From Phycisphaerales bacterium (GTDB lineage Bacteria > Planctomycetota > Phycisphaerae > Phycisphaerales > UBA1924): 5,706 nt of DNA. How positions within the stretch are numbered: position 1 is the stretch's first letter; each line of letters begins with the position of its first letter. The position numbers and the translations under genes were made by a program. The stretch lies in assembly GCA_029260335.1 (NCBI GenBank), contig JAJDDL010000333.1:1-5706 (forward strand). Direction: 5' to 3'. Shown here piece after piece: positions 1 to 5,706 of this stretch. The notes under the pieces are model-generated. The model was not told where the DNA came from. It searched no databases and saw only the letters and a program-made list of their open reading frames with translations.

Positions 1-1
1 C

Positions 2-856
2 GAGCCCCAGTCGCAAGCCCAGTCGGACGCGACCACTAGGCCGAGCAAGCAAGCCGTGACGCTCCAGAACATGCACCAGGTCATCCCCGGCGTGCTCAGT
101 GGCTCCGAGCCTACTCGCGCCTCAGACTTCCAGCGCCTCCAGATCCTCGGCATGCGTTCGATCTTGTCGGTCGACGGCGCAACACCCAACACCGAACTCG
201 CGCGCGAGTGGGGCATGCAGTACGCGCATGTGCCGATCGCCTACGGCAGCGTCGAGCCTGCCGACCGACTCGCGATCACCAAGGCCATTCGCGACCTGCC
301 AAGGCCGCTGTTTATCCATTGCCACCACGGCAAGCATCGCGGCCCGACCGCCGCGGCGATCGGGCTCATCGGCACAGGCGAGATGTTGCCCGCCGAAGGC
401 TTGGCGTTTTTGCAAACCGCGGGGACGGCCGAGAGCTATGCGGGGCTGTTCCAAGCCGTCCGGGATGCCCAGATTTTGGCTCCCGAGGTATTGCGCGACA
501 TCTCCATGCCGCCCGAGATCGCCCCGGTGCCAGAGTTCGTTGGCTCGATGGCGCAGATCGGAACCGCCTTTCACAACTTGGACTTGTTGCGTGCGAGCGG
601 GTGGGAAGCGCCGCCGACCCATCCCGATCTGGTTGCGCTCGCCGAGTCTGGAATGATCCATCACCGTTTGCGGGCCATTCGAGCAAAGCCCACCCACGAC
701 TGGCAGGATGACGTCGAGTTCGATCAGTTGCTTCGCGCAGCAGAAGACGCGGCTAAGGCGTTGGAGGCCTCGTTCAGTTCGAAGACAGGCGACGTTGGAC
801 GGCTGACCGACGAACTCGAGCGTTCGTGCGTGGCGTGTCACGATCTCTATCGGTAG
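2..856 (+). CDS. Phosphatase-like (CX5R) protein with C-terminal haem c site, 5' partial
   Basis: Probably an exported protein joining a tyrosine/dual-specificity phosphatase-like fold to a small cytochrome c module. Counting from the GTG at 56 (residue 1), the phosphatase P-loop HCHHGKHRG holds Cys89 and Arg95, a correct CX5R motif. Before it come a strand/helix pattern typical of the fold (GVLSGSEP, ILSVDGA, YAHVPIAYG). The last 100 residues look helical and end in CVACH (Cys258, Cys261, His262) followed by DLYR, the placement seen in cytochrome c'-type four-helix bundles. Haem attachment occurs outside the cytoplasm, so a signal peptide is expected. The frame stays open from 56 to the left edge, encoding a Gln/Ser/Thr-rich linker-like stretch, and no good ribosome site precedes 56. 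I therefore treat the gene as 5' truncated; the GTG at 56 is the fallback start. The substrate is unknown. The usual acid Asp in the loop after VPI is not evident, so catalysis is uncertain. Confidence 0.8.
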   Translation, partial: EPQSQAQSDATTRPSKQAVTLQNMHQVIPGVLSGSEPTRASDFQRLQILGMRSILSVDGATPNTELAREWGMQYAHVPIAYGSVEPADRLAITKAIRDLPRPLFIHCHHGKHRGPTAAAIGLIGTGEMLPAEGLAFLQTAGTAESYAGLFQAVRDAQILAPEVLRDISMPPEIAPVPEFVGSMAQIGTAFHNLDLLRASGWEAPPTHPDLVALAESGMIHHRLRAIRAKPTHDWQDDVEFDQLLRAAEDAAKALEASFSSKTGDVGRLTDELERSCVACHDLYR

Positions 857-897
857 CGCTTTGTGTGCAGAGCGTCGGTTCTGAAGCAACCTCGCTT

Positions 898-917
898 GCG
901 CTGCGGGCTCGCAGCGC
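898..917. terminator. Hairpin between convergent genes, possible bidirectional terminator
   Basis: A perfect 8-bp inverted repeat, GCGCTGCG and CGCAGCGC, flanks a 4-base loop (GGCT). It sits 41 bases after the stop of the phosphatase-like gene and 2 bases after the stop of the converging receiver-like gene. The position and stem strength suit a shared terminator. Neither strand has a T-run after the stem, so a classical intrinsic terminator is not proven. Confidence 0.45.
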
Positions 918-919
918 CA

Positions 920-1285
920 TCATGCCGCGAGCACGCGCGCTCCCAATGCCTCGCGCACAATCCCAACGACCTCGGTCGCATCGCCGGACCGGGCGAACAG
1001 GACGTTCCCCTCGTGCACCAATCGCGCACTGGCCACGGTCTGTCCGACCAGGATGACCGGGATGTCGGTACCCAACAGAAGCGCGCGCAAAGCACGCGAA
1101 TCCTCGATGCAATCCAGCTTGCTCGCCGGGATCACAATCGCATCGGGCATATCGTCTTCCAAAGACTCCAACGCCTCGCATGTGTCTGGCGCGAGCATCA
1201 CGGCGTGTCCGGCTAGGCGCAACGCCCGGCTGTAGACATGCTCGGTCAAAGGCTCACCATCGATCAGCAAAACAGTATGTGTCAT
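920..1285 (-). CDS. Degenerate receiver-domain (CheY-like) protein
   Basis: A 121-residue protein that appears to be a single response-regulator receiver fold. The first strand VLLIDGEP (residues 5-12) keeps one acidic residue, Asp9, of the usual pair. The helix and strand RALRLAGHAVMLA (20-32) and the third strand PDAIVIP (47-53) follow the receiver pattern. The residue where the phospho-accepting Asp should lie is Pro53. The fourth strand IPVILVG has Gly where Thr/Ser is usual, and the fifth region (LFARSGDA) lacks the conserved Lys. It therefore probably cannot be phosphorylated in the usual way and may act as a binding or sensing module. ATG at 1285 was chosen because the domain begins there and a G-rich stretch (GAGTGGGG) lies six bases upstream; a GTG at 1297 in the same frame would add four residues. 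It follows the transporter gene on the same strand. No output domain or partner kinase is visible. Confidence 0.7.
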   Translation of the reverse strand: MTHTVLLIDGEPLTEHVYSRALRLAGHAVMLAPDTCEALESLEDDMPDAIVIPASKLDCIEDSRALRALLLGTDIPVILVGQTVASARLVHEGNVLFARSGDATEVVGIVREALGARVLAA

Positions 1286-1440
1286 CACGAACCCCACTCA
1301 TCAGCGTCGCGAACACCTGACGCCCGAGAACTCGGTCCTCCGCGGACCATCCATCGGCCCGCGCGGCCGGGCTTCTGAAGTCCGGTCGGTGGGCACATGA
1401 TGTTCTTCCGCTTGCTGCGCCTCGCGTTTCAAAAAACCGC
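1286..1440 (-). other. Gap between yhhQ and the receiver-like gene
   Basis: About 155 bases on the - strand. Reading from the transporter stop, a run of six T (plus-strand A at 1431-1436) comes four bases later. The only stem before it is a weak CCGCT/AGCGG with a loop of over 20 bases, so termination is doubtful. Two short inverted repeats lie further on: 1334-1348 (GGTCC/GGACC, 5-base loop) and 1357-1372 (GCCCG/CGGGC, 6-base loop). No clear promoter was found, so the receiver gene may or may not be cotranscribed with yhhQ. Confidence 0.3.
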
Positions 1441-2298
1441 TCAACCCACCCCAGATTCGACCGCAGCGGGCCCCCCAGGGCTCGGCCAGTGGCTTGGCGG
1501 GGGCAAGCGCAGAAACCGCGCAAGCCTGGGAGCACACAGCACAAACGGAATCGTGTCCAGCATCGCCACTGCAAACTTGAACAGATATCCCGTCGCGATG
1601 AACGCCAGAAGCTGCATCCGGACCCCGCGATCCACATCGATGGGCAAGGCTTTCGCGTAGTAGTGGGTAATCAGGATGACCGCCGTGGTGTCCACGAGCT
1701 GGCTCACCATCGTGGAGCCGTTATTGCGCAGCCACAAGTGTTTGCCCTTGGTCAGATTCTTCCAGAAGTGAAAAACATACACGTCTACAAACTGCGCAAT
1801 CAGATACGCGATCATCGATGCGACCACGGCACCGAACGCGAGCGCCCGCACCTCATAGAACACCGGCGGCCGCCCTGCGGCGTCGGTCGCGAGCGAGCCA
1901 TCAGCAAGCCGCTCTTCAAATCCCGGCAATGTGCCCCCGAGCCACAGAATCGTGATTACCCAGATGTTGAGCAGCAACCCCATCCACACCACTAAGCTCG
2001 CACGCTTGCGGCCGTACAACTCGCTGATGAAGTCGGTGCACAAAAATGTGATCGGGTAGGGCAGCACACCCACGGCGACCGCAAAGACAGTCACCCCCGG
2101 CGTGGCTTCATCTAGATCGAGCTCGAAGAGTTTGATGAATCGGGTGATGCCCAAAATGTTGAGCATCGTGAGTGTGCCCAGGAACAGGCCGCTGAGCAGG
2201 AGGAACACCCCCTCACGCCGAGCGTGCAGCTGCAGCTCGCTCAGCCGCGGCAGATCCTCGTAGCGATGCTGGGACGAGGGCAGCGTTTGGTCGTCCAT
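1441..2298 (-). CDS. yhhQ: YhhQ/VUT family queuosine-precursor transporter (DUF165)
   Basis: An inner-membrane protein of 285 residues. The family (YhhQ/QPTR, formerly DUF165) imports the 7-deazaguanine precursors preQ0/preQ1 used to make queuosine in tRNA. Family signatures seen are PITFLCTDFISELYGRKRA (residues 82-100), with the acidic DFISE and GRK, and the stretch from AYLIAQFVDVYVF through HLWLRNNGST to SQLVDTT (about 164-205). About six hydrophobic segments are visible, near 30-50, 68-88, 102-121, 152-174, 196-212 and 228-253. Compared with typical members of a little over 200 residues it has a hydrophilic N-terminal tail of about 28 residues, a polar loop at 125-147, and a Pro/Gly-rich tail after 262. 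The start ATG is clear, but no ribosome site is visible before it. It diverges from scpB and no queuosine synthesis gene is in view, so a salvage role is inferred from the family only. Confidence 0.88.
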   Translation of the reverse strand: MDDQTLPSSQHRYEDLPRLSELQLHARREGVFLLLSGLFLGTLTMLNILGITRFIKLFELDLDEATPGVTVFAVAVGVLPYPITFLCTDFISELYGRKRASLVVWMGLLLNIWVITILWLGGTLPGFEERLADGSLATDAAGRPPVFYEVRALAFGAVVASMIAYLIAQFVDVYVFHFWKNLTKGKHLWLRNNGSTMVSQLVDTTAVILITHYYAKALPIDVDRGVRMQLLAFIATGYLFKFAVAMLDTIPFVLCAPRLARFLRLPPPSHWPSPGGPAAVESGVG

Positions 2299-2358
2299 GG
2301 ATGCAGGGTAGCGTGAGCCCCAAGCAGCGGGTGTCCGGATCGCGTAGCATCATCGTCT
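2299..2358. promoter_or_regulatory. Divergent intergenic region between yhhQ and scpB
   Basis: Only 60 bases separate the start codons of the divergent transporter and scpB genes, so promoters for both must lie here or overlap the coding sequences. I see no convincing -35/-10 pair on either strand, no ribosome site of the GGAGG kind, and too little room for a preQ1-type riboswitch. The role is inferred from gene orientation alone. Confidence 0.35.
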
Positions 2359-3078
2359 ATGCCCAGCGCGACCCAAACGAACCAGCCCACGCCCGAATCA
2401 GCAACCAGTGCGAGCGAGAAGAGAGTGACCGAGCCCAAGTCCAAAAAGTCCAAGCCTAAGGGTGAAGATTCGGTATTTCTCGCGATGGTCGAGGCCGTGG
2501 TCTTTAGCACCGACCGGCCCGTCTCTGCGGGCAAGCTCGCCGAGGGCCTGGAGGAGTTCCAGTCCCATCCGGCGGCCTCCGAGAGCAAGGAGGCCGATGA
2601 GAACTCCGAGCAAGATCCGGCGAGCAGCTCGAGCGTGGATCAGAAGCGAATTGCCGCGGCTGTTGCCGCCCTGAACGAGCAATACGAGCAATCCGGGCGG
2701 TCCTTTCGCATCGAGCAGGTCGCCGGCGGGTATCGGGTGATGACGCTTGCGGAATATGCGGACGTGATCGGTGCATTCCAGAAACAGCGCGACTCGAGCA
2801 AGCTGAGCAAGCCGGCTCTCGAGACCCTGGCCATCGTCGCCTACCGCCAGCCGATCACTCGGGCGGATCTGGAGGCGATCCGGGGCGTATCGTGCGGGGA
2901 AGTTCTCAGGTCGCTTCTGGAGAAGCGTCTGATCGCGATCACTGGGCGGGCCGAGGTCCTCGGTCGTCCGATGTTGTACGGGACCACCAGAGCCTTTCTT
3001 GATGCCTTCGGCCTCAGCTCGATCAAGGATCTCCCCCAGACTGGCGACCAAGCCGGCGAGCTCTCGCAAAGCCTCTGA
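2359..3078 (+). CDS. scpB: Segregation and condensation protein B (ScpB)
   Basis: A 239-residue subunit of the cytoplasmic SMC-ScpA-ScpB condensin, which compacts and helps segregate the chromosome. ScpB forms dimers through its first winged-helix domain and binds ScpA. The first winged helix spans about 38-128, starting with FLAMVEAVVFSTDRPVS. The second, about 149-224, carries the hallmark ALETLAIVAYRQPITRAD (153-170), then EAIRGV, a GRP-LYGTT segment (202-210) and FLDAFGL. Two features are unusual: a hydrophilic Lys/Ser/Thr-rich tail of about 36 residues before domain 1, and a Ser/Glu/Asp-rich insertion at about 67-93 inside domain 1. The start ATG is the first in frame; it lacks a clear ribosome site, so a start nearer residue 43 is possible but less likely. 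The scpA and smc genes are not in the window. It leads the DUF58-transglutaminase genes and its end overlaps the DUF58 start. Confidence 0.93.
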   Translation: MPSATQTNQPTPESATSASEKRVTEPKSKKSKPKGEDSVFLAMVEAVVFSTDRPVSAGKLAEGLEEFQSHPAASESKEADENSEQDPASSSSVDQKRIAAAVAALNEQYEQSGRSFRIEQVAGGYRVMTLAEYADVIGAFQKQRDSSKLSKPALETLAIVAYRQPITRADLEAIRGVSCGEVLRSLLEKRLIAITGRAEVLGRPMLYGTTRAFLDAFGLSSIKDLPQTGDQAGELSQSL

Positions 3079-4273
3079 TGGCACCAAGGCTGGCGCCAAG
3101 GCCAGCCGAGCTTCGCACGCGAGCCTGCTCAAGCGACAGTACCGTCCAGGCTGGGCGGGCACGCTCTACCTGCTCACGACGTTGTTTCTCGCGGTCGGGG
3201 CGATCAACAGCCAGAATAACTTGCTGTTCTGGGCCTTCGGGCTCGCGATCGCCGGCATGCTTGTTTCCGGGGTCATCTCTGGAACGGGCCTCATGGGATT
3301 GCGTGTCGAGCGGCTGCCTGTTCGCGACGCACGTCTGGGCGAGCCGAGCGTTGTTCGATACCGGGTGCGCAATCGCAACCGATTGATGCATGCCTTTGGG
3401 CTGACGATCGAAGAGCTGCCGCGGGCGTCGCGCAAGGCACCGGCCGAGACCTGGCCCGGGTTTTTCAACGCACCCAGCACATTCGTGCTCCAGGCACGGG
3501 CAAGGCGAGATGTCACCGCCGAGGCGCTCATGCTCCCCAAGACCCGCGGCGTTGCGTCGCTTCGGGTCATGCGGATCAGCAGTTCTTTCCCATTCGGGCT
3601 GGTGCGCAAGAGCGTCCTGCTCGAGCAAGAAGCCACCGCCGTTGTCTTGCCCGCGCGGGTGCAACTGTCCCGATCGCTCAGACGAGACGTTCGCGCGTGC
3701 GCCGAGTCGGGCACGCAAGTCTCCACACGCGTCGGCATGGGTGATGACTTCTTCGGCGTCCGCGAGTACGTCCCCGGGGATTCGCCCCGACAGATCGCAT
3801 GGCGGGCCTCGGCAAGGGTGGGCGAGCTGCTCGTCCGGCAAACCAGCGCCCCGGCGCCGCATCGACTCTGGGTCGTGCTCGATCTTCTGTCCGCAGCGCG
3901 AACCGATTGGTCCAGCGAACTCGCAATTGCCGCCAGCGCTGAGTTGCTCAGAGAAGCCAGTATTCAGGGCTATGCGGCCGGGCTCTGTGTGCCCGGCTTT
4001 GGCATCGTCGAGGTGCCCAGGCAGGGCCCTCGGTATGTGGCTCAACTCGAGCTTCGACTCGCACGGCTCGATACACAGAAGCCAGGCACGGGCAGAGACG
4101 AGATTCCCGCGCGAAGCCTGATGCGCGAGTCGTTCTTCGTCATCCACGCGGGACACTTAAACCCAAGCCTCGGCCCCGCGTCGGCGAACCGCGCGAGCGC
4201 TCTGGAGCCCGAGCATCTGGTCGTTGATCCTTTGCAGCTACCCGCAAGCCTGCGGCCGGGGGTGGCGTTATGA
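3002..4273 (+). CDS. DUF58 domain-containing membrane protein
   Basis: A 423-residue DUF58 protein, a family found next to MoxR ATPases and TgpA-like transglutaminases and thought to act in envelope or complex assembly; the exact role is unknown. A basic Ala/Ser/Lys-rich N-terminus (1-48) precedes two membrane helices (about 53-69 and 74-93) separated by NSQNNLLF, as is usual. A beta-rich region with VERLPVRDARLGEP (from about 100) follows. The DUF58 signature GVREYVPGDSPRQIAWRASA (252-271), continuing ELLVRQ, is intact. A von Willebrand A-like segment follows, with LWVVLDLLSA at 289-298. Only Asp294 is in place; the DxSxS metal-site pattern is broken, so metal binding is doubtful. The start at 3002 (or TTG at 2999) lies 77 bases inside scpB; no ATG, GTG or TTG occurs in frame again until inside the first membrane helix. 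The stop overlaps the next gene's ATG. Confidence 0.87.
   Translation: MPSASARSRISPRLATKPASSRKASDGTKAGAKASRASHASLLKRQYRPGWAGTLYLLTTLFLAVGAINSQNNLLFWAFGLAIAGMLVSGVISGTGLMGLRVERLPVRDARLGEPSVVRYRVRNRNRLMHAFGLTIEELPRASRKAPAETWPGFFNAPSTFVLQARARRDVTAEALMLPKTRGVASLRVMRISSSFPFGLVRKSVLLEQEATAVVLPARVQLSRSLRRDVRACAESGTQVSTRVGMGDDFFGVREYVPGDSPRQIAWRASARVGELLVRQTSAPAPHRLWVVLDLLSAARTDWSSELAIAASAELLREASIQGYAAGLCVPGFGIVEVPRQGPRYVAQLELRLARLDTQKPGTGRDEIPARSLMRESFFVIHAGHLNPSLGPASANRASALEPEHLVVDPLQLPASLRPGVAL
3080..3103 (+). repeat. Two-copy 12-base tandem repeat in DUF58 N-terminus
   Basis: GGCACCAAGGCT is followed directly by GGCGCCAAGGCC, two copies differing at two positions (A/G and T/C). They encode GTKA and GAKA in the basic, low-complexity N-terminal region of the DUF58 protein. 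This suggests a small duplication in a part of the protein under weak constraint. Confidence 0.55.
3088..3107. other. Perfect 7-bp hairpin just after the scpB stop
   Basis: GGCTGGC and GCCAGCC pair perfectly around a 6-base loop (GCCAAG), beginning 10 bases after the scpB stop codon and inside the early DUF58 reading frame. It overlaps a 12-base imperfect tandem repeat (3080-3103) that encodes GTKAGAKA. No T-run follows, so a terminator is unlikely. It may slow ribosomes or RNA polymerase, or it may simply be a by-product of the repeat. Confidence 0.35.
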
Positions 4274-5706
4274 ACGATCGGGGTTTTCCAAGGTTGGTGC
4301 TCGCGCTGGTGCTCACCGCTTTTTTTCTGTATGCGGTCGCCGATGCCAATGTGCTCGTGCTCTTGCCGGGCATCCCCTTGGCGATCCTGGGCTGGTTCCT
4401 CACCAGATCTCGCAAGCACCCCATGCCCAAGGTCATCCTCACCTTTCTCGTACTCGGCGCGGTCGCCAACGCGGGGCTCGGTATCGTCCGTGACGGACTC
4501 GATGTCACGGATTTCTGTGAGTTTGTCGTGCTCGTTCAACTCATCAAGCTTTTCGATAAGCGAACCGCTCGCGATTACTCCCAGTTGATCACCCTGAGCA
4601 CATTCCTCGCGATCGGGAGTGTGCTCACCAGTTCAGACATCGTGCCGGGCATGATCTTGCTTGGCTTCATCCCGCTGCTCATCGTGACCGCGATGCGTTT
4701 CCAGTTTTACGCGGGGCGTGAGCGCGATATTGATCATGCCAAGAGCCTGGGGGTTGAGCCAGCGTCGCTGAGCTTGCGGGTGCGGGGCGTGGGTGGCCTT
4801 GCGTTGCTCACCTTGATGAGCAGCACCGCCATCAGCGCCGTGGTTTTCGTGATGGTCCCCAGAGGCCTCGGCGCAGACGCATTCGGCAGCTGGACACGGG
4901 CGGTTTCCGGCACGCGCACCGGCTTCTCCGACACCGTCCGACTGGGCGGCGACGGACTCATCAGCGAATCGCAACAGGTCGTGCTCGATGTTTCGATCAA
5001 GGACCCCGCGGGCAACGTCGTCGGCGGTCCGCACGAGGTCTTCTACCTGCGCGGCGCGGTGCTCAATGAGTATGTGAACGGAACATGGGGCCGGCGCGAG
5101 ACGAAACTCAAGCCATACGAAGCGGTCCCGGGCGACTCCATGCCGTTCGGTCTCGCAGGAGGCGAGAAGGTCGACATCGTCCAGACCATCACCCTCCGGG
5201 ACGTGCCCAGAGAGAAGTCCTATCTCTTCGCGGCTTGGAAGCTGACCAAGATCACGTTCGAGCAGGCCTGCCAGATCAACTATGACCCATACTCGCGGAC
5301 CTTCCTGCGCCGCGGCGACCCCGGCAAGTTCCAATACACCGTTGAATCGGTCCGCCAGCATCAGATCCCCGACGCCAACGTCCCCGCGCGCACCGAGGAG
5401 ATCAGCTTTCCCTCTGAGCCAATCCGCGAGCTCACAAACCAAGTCCTCCAGAAAGTCGACATCGGGCCCGATCAGCTCAGTGTGCAGGGGGACCGCTTGT
5501 CACTCGCGGCGCGGTCCATTGAGAATCACCTCAGGACTAACTTCGCGTACAGCCTGGAGATGCGGCGTCCCCTGGACGACACCGATCCCATCGAGTGGTT
5601 CTTGTTTGAGTCCAAGACTGGGCATTGCGAGTATTTTGCTAGCGCCATGGTCGCGATGTGCAGAAGCGTCGGAGTCAACGCGCGTGTGGTGACCGGATAT
5701 GTCGCC
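4270..5706 (+). CDS. TgpA-like DUF3488/transglutaminase membrane protein, 3' partial
   Basis: The frame is open from an ATGA overlap with the DUF58 gene to the right edge, giving 479 codons without a stop. The N-terminal 200 residues are membrane-embedded, with hydrophobic segments near 9-24, 28-44, 55-73, 106-122, 125-142 and 172-196. The stretch LFDKRTARDYSQLITLSTFL (94-113) is typical of DUF3488. A soluble, probably periplasmic part follows. The transglutaminase core begins near 410, and TGHCEYFASAMVAMCRSVGV contains the catalytic Cys453, followed by ARVVTGY. The catalytic His and Asp and any C-terminal membrane helix or DUF4129 part lie beyond the window. Pseudomonas TgpA has this architecture; whether this protein crosslinks or cleaves amide bonds is unknown. 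A G-rich run (GGGGGTGG) ends five bases before the ATG and may be its ribosome site. The overlapping start implies translational coupling with DUF58. Confidence 0.92.
   Translation, partial: MNDRGFPRLVLALVLTAFFLYAVADANVLVLLPGIPLAILGWFLTRSRKHPMPKVILTFLVLGAVANAGLGIVRDGLDVTDFCEFVVLVQLIKLFDKRTARDYSQLITLSTFLAIGSVLTSSDIVPGMILLGFIPLLIVTAMRFQFYAGRERDIDHAKSLGVEPASLSLRVRGVGGLALLTLMSSTAISAVVFVMVPRGLGADAFGSWTRAVSGTRTGFSDTVRLGGDGLISESQQVVLDVSIKDPAGNVVGGPHEVFYLRGAVLNEYVNGTWGRRETKLKPYEAVPGDSMPFGLAGGEKVDIVQTITLRDVPREKSYLFAAWKLTKITFEQACQINYDPYSRTFLRRGDPGKFQYTVESVRQHQIPDANVPARTEEISFPSEPIRELTNQVLQKVDIGPDQLSVQGDRLSLAARSIENHLRTNFAYSLEMRRPLDDTDPIEWFLFESKTGHCEYFASAMVAMCRSVGVNARVVTGYVA

Noticed and set aside
122..889. 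A 255-codon - strand open frame opposite the phosphatase-like gene
   Set aside because: It is antisense to the CX5R and CXXCH protein and has no domain signature.
1424..1440. T-run on the - strand after yhhQ as an intrinsic terminator
   Set aside because: Six T follow the stop, but the only upstream stem is 5 bp with a loop over 20 bases, too weak to call.
1254..1637. A 127-codon - strand frame bridging the end of yhhQ and the receiver-like gene
   Set aside because: It overlaps both genes in another frame, its translation is Arg/Cys/Trp-rich, and the two flanking genes are complete without it.
2299..2358. Possible preQ1 riboswitch upstream of the queuosine-precursor transporter
   Set aside because: The leader is at most 60 bases and shared with a divergent gene; I could not see the hairpin and A-rich tail expected.
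2398..3162. A 254-codon - strand open frame opposite scpB
   Set aside because: The + strand encodes an unmistakable ScpB; the antisense translation is Leu/Arg/Ala-rich with no motif.
3078..3386. A 102-codon + strand frame starting at the TGATG on the scpB stop
   Set aside because: Its start context looks attractive, but the product is low-complexity and runs out of frame through the DUF58 membrane helices. It is kept only as a clue to the junction's history.
3023..4156. A 377-codon open frame on the - strand opposite the DUF58 gene
   Set aside because: It lies wholly antisense to a gene with clear family motifs, has a low-complexity Arg/Gly/Pro-rich translation, and shows no recognisable domain. 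Long antisense frames are common in GC-rich genes.
4633..5442. A 269-codon - strand open frame opposite the transglutaminase gene
   Set aside because: The + strand frame is continuous for 479 codons with membrane segments and the catalytic motif, so the antisense frame is a shadow.

Overview
The window is GC-rich bacterial DNA, densely coded, with no RNA genes, mobile elements or CRISPR. The gene content and protein style suggest a planctomycete, possibly of the Phycisphaerae type. The reasons are a tyrosine-phosphatase-like domain ending in a haem c CXXCH site, an ScpB with a Ser/Glu-rich insertion, weak or absent Shine-Dalgarno sequences, and a DUF58/transglutaminase pair. This assignment is an inference from recalled families, not a database result.

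Left part (1-922): a phosphatase-like/cytochrome gene on the + strand enters from outside the window. Its frame is open to the left edge, so the true start and any signal peptide are probably missing. It converges on a - strand gene for a small degenerate receiver domain. A perfect 8-bp hairpin lies between the two stop codons.

Middle part (920-2298, - strand): a YhhQ-family (VUT/DUF165) queuosine-precursor transporter is followed, after about 155 bases, by the receiver-like gene. The transporter diverges from the next block across only 60 bases.

Right part (2359-5706, + strand): a tightly packed set of three genes, scpB, a DUF58 protein, and a TgpA-like DUF3488/transglutaminase membrane protein. 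The DUF58 start lies inside scpB. The DUF58 stop overlaps the third gene's start as ATGA. The third gene runs off the right edge with 479 codons visible, including the transglutaminase catalytic Cys.

How they may work together: DUF58 and DUF3488/transglutaminase proteins are a recurrent pair, often with a MoxR AAA+ ATPase, thought to act at the cell envelope. No MoxR gene is visible here. ScpB belongs to the SMC-ScpAB chromosome condensin and is probably only a transcriptional neighbour. I found no clear evidence of a wholly new system. The most distinctive items are the phosphatase-haem c fusion, the receiver that has lost its phosphorylation residues, and the odd scpB/DUF58 junction.
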